Shown: positions 5,961 to 6,174 of the stretch, piece after piece
How positions within the stretch are numbered: position 1 is the first letter of the stretch
Layout: every line of letters starts with the position of its first letter
Assembly: GCA_002293265.1 (NCBI GenBank)
Contig: DBCW01000120.1
Span: forward strand, 14,670-20,843
Source of the DNA: Eggerthellales bacterium UBA948
GTDB taxonomy: Bacteria; Actinomycetota; Coriobacteriia; Coriobacteriales; UBA8131
Length of the DNA: 6,174 bases
Reading direction: 5' to 3'
Program-made: the position numbers and the translations under genes
Notes under the pieces: generated by a model
The model's input: the letters and a program-made list of their open reading frames with translations, nothing else
Databases searched by the model: none
What the model was told of the DNA's origin: nothing

Positions 5961-6072
5961 ACCACTCCACGTTTCTTCATAATCAGCTTACGAGCTCAAA
6001 GCCTTACTATTTTTTAATGATTTTTCTTAAATCATTTACCTCCTTCCGTATGCCGCGTAATTTCCGGCAAAG
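5960..6072. other. Gene-free A+T-rich spacer
   Basis: I see no intact gene here. A small perfect inverted repeat, AATGATTT and AAATCATT (6016-6023 and 6029-6036), lies next to a strong minus-strand Shine-Dalgarno sequence, AAGGAGG (6045-6039). That site is followed by ATG ATT TAA, so it leads only to a two-codon frame. Confidence 0.5.
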
Positions 6073-6174
6073 AAAATAACCGCCGACTTCATCAAATTGT
6101 CGACGGTTTTGTTTAAGGAAGCACCGGTTTAATGTAAGTCTTAGCCTACCGCAGTTCTTGCGGAACTTTTCCGG
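6007..6174 (-). other. Open frame without a visible start, reaching the window end (doubtful coding)
   Basis: On the minus strand, 55 codons are open from the right edge to TAG at 6009-6007. The predicted end is basic and helical: L39, I42, V46, L49 and I53 follow 3-4 heptad spacing, as in a short coiled coil, and the last residues are LRKIIKK. Against this, a well-formed terminator hairpin (6080-6106) lies inside the frame. Another minus frame reads GKVPQELR and stops at 6148-6146, 40 nt before that hairpin, which is a more ordinary gene ending. A third short frame (about 6096-6040, MKSAVIFFAGNYAAYGRR) is also open. I recognise no family in any of them. Confidence 0.2.
6073..6106 (-). terminator. 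Rho-independent terminator, minus strand
   Basis: CCGCCGAC (6080-6087) and GTCGACGG (6099-6106) fold around an 11-nt loop, extended by two A-T pairs. The single non-Watson-Crick position is a G-U wobble when read on the minus strand but an A-C mismatch on the plus strand, so the stem is better on the minus strand. It is followed there by TTATTTTCTTT. It would end a minus-strand gene entering from the right edge. On the plus strand TTTTGTTT follows, so weaker termination is possible in that direction too. Confidence 0.55.

Overview
The window looks like a chromosomal segment of a strictly anaerobic, fermentative member of the Bacillota, probably class Clostridia. The evidence is a multidomain [FeFe] hydrogenase, a Gram-positive-style lipoprotein, strong AGGAGG ribosome binding sites and A+T-rich intergenic DNA. 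This placement is inferred from gene content; the sequence itself does not identify the species.

Positions 1-1114 (minus strand) hold the start of an ABC importer operon of the nitrate/sulfonate/taurine type. It contains a complete substrate-binding lipoprotein and, running off the left edge, the first codons of what is probably the membrane permease. Positions 1159-1290 are a roughly 132-bp nested palindrome. It separates this operon from the hydrogenase genes upstream and may also end their transcript.

Positions 1305-4873 (minus strand) are a two-gene hydrogenase operon with overlapping ends. The first gene encodes a flavoprotein that joins the C-terminal Fe-S part of NuoF to a complete GltD/NfnB-like NAD(P)H:FAD unit. 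The second encodes a CpI-like [FeFe] hydrogenase with its H-cluster residues intact. Together they should pass electrons between NADP(H) and protons/H2, perhaps with a ferredoxin as third partner. No HydC-like subunit, FMN domain or maturase is present in the window.

Positions 4874-5235 are a divergent control region with two 31-bp direct repeats set 43 bp apart and several small palindromes. From 5236 a short gene on the plus strand encodes an ArfB/mtRF-R-like release factor that carries the GGQ motif but lacks a codon-recognition domain, and so probably rescues stalled ribosomes.

Positions 5584-6174 are A+T-rich and contain no intact large gene. They hold a 52-codon remnant of an AAA-type ATPase with a good ribosome binding site and a damaged P-loop. 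It ends in a 14-bp inverted repeat. Two hairpins of matching geometry follow, then a terminator-like hairpin, and an open frame of doubtful status that reaches the right edge. The unusual parts of the window are the hydrogenase partner architecture, the paired operator-like repeats and this debris- and hairpin-rich end.
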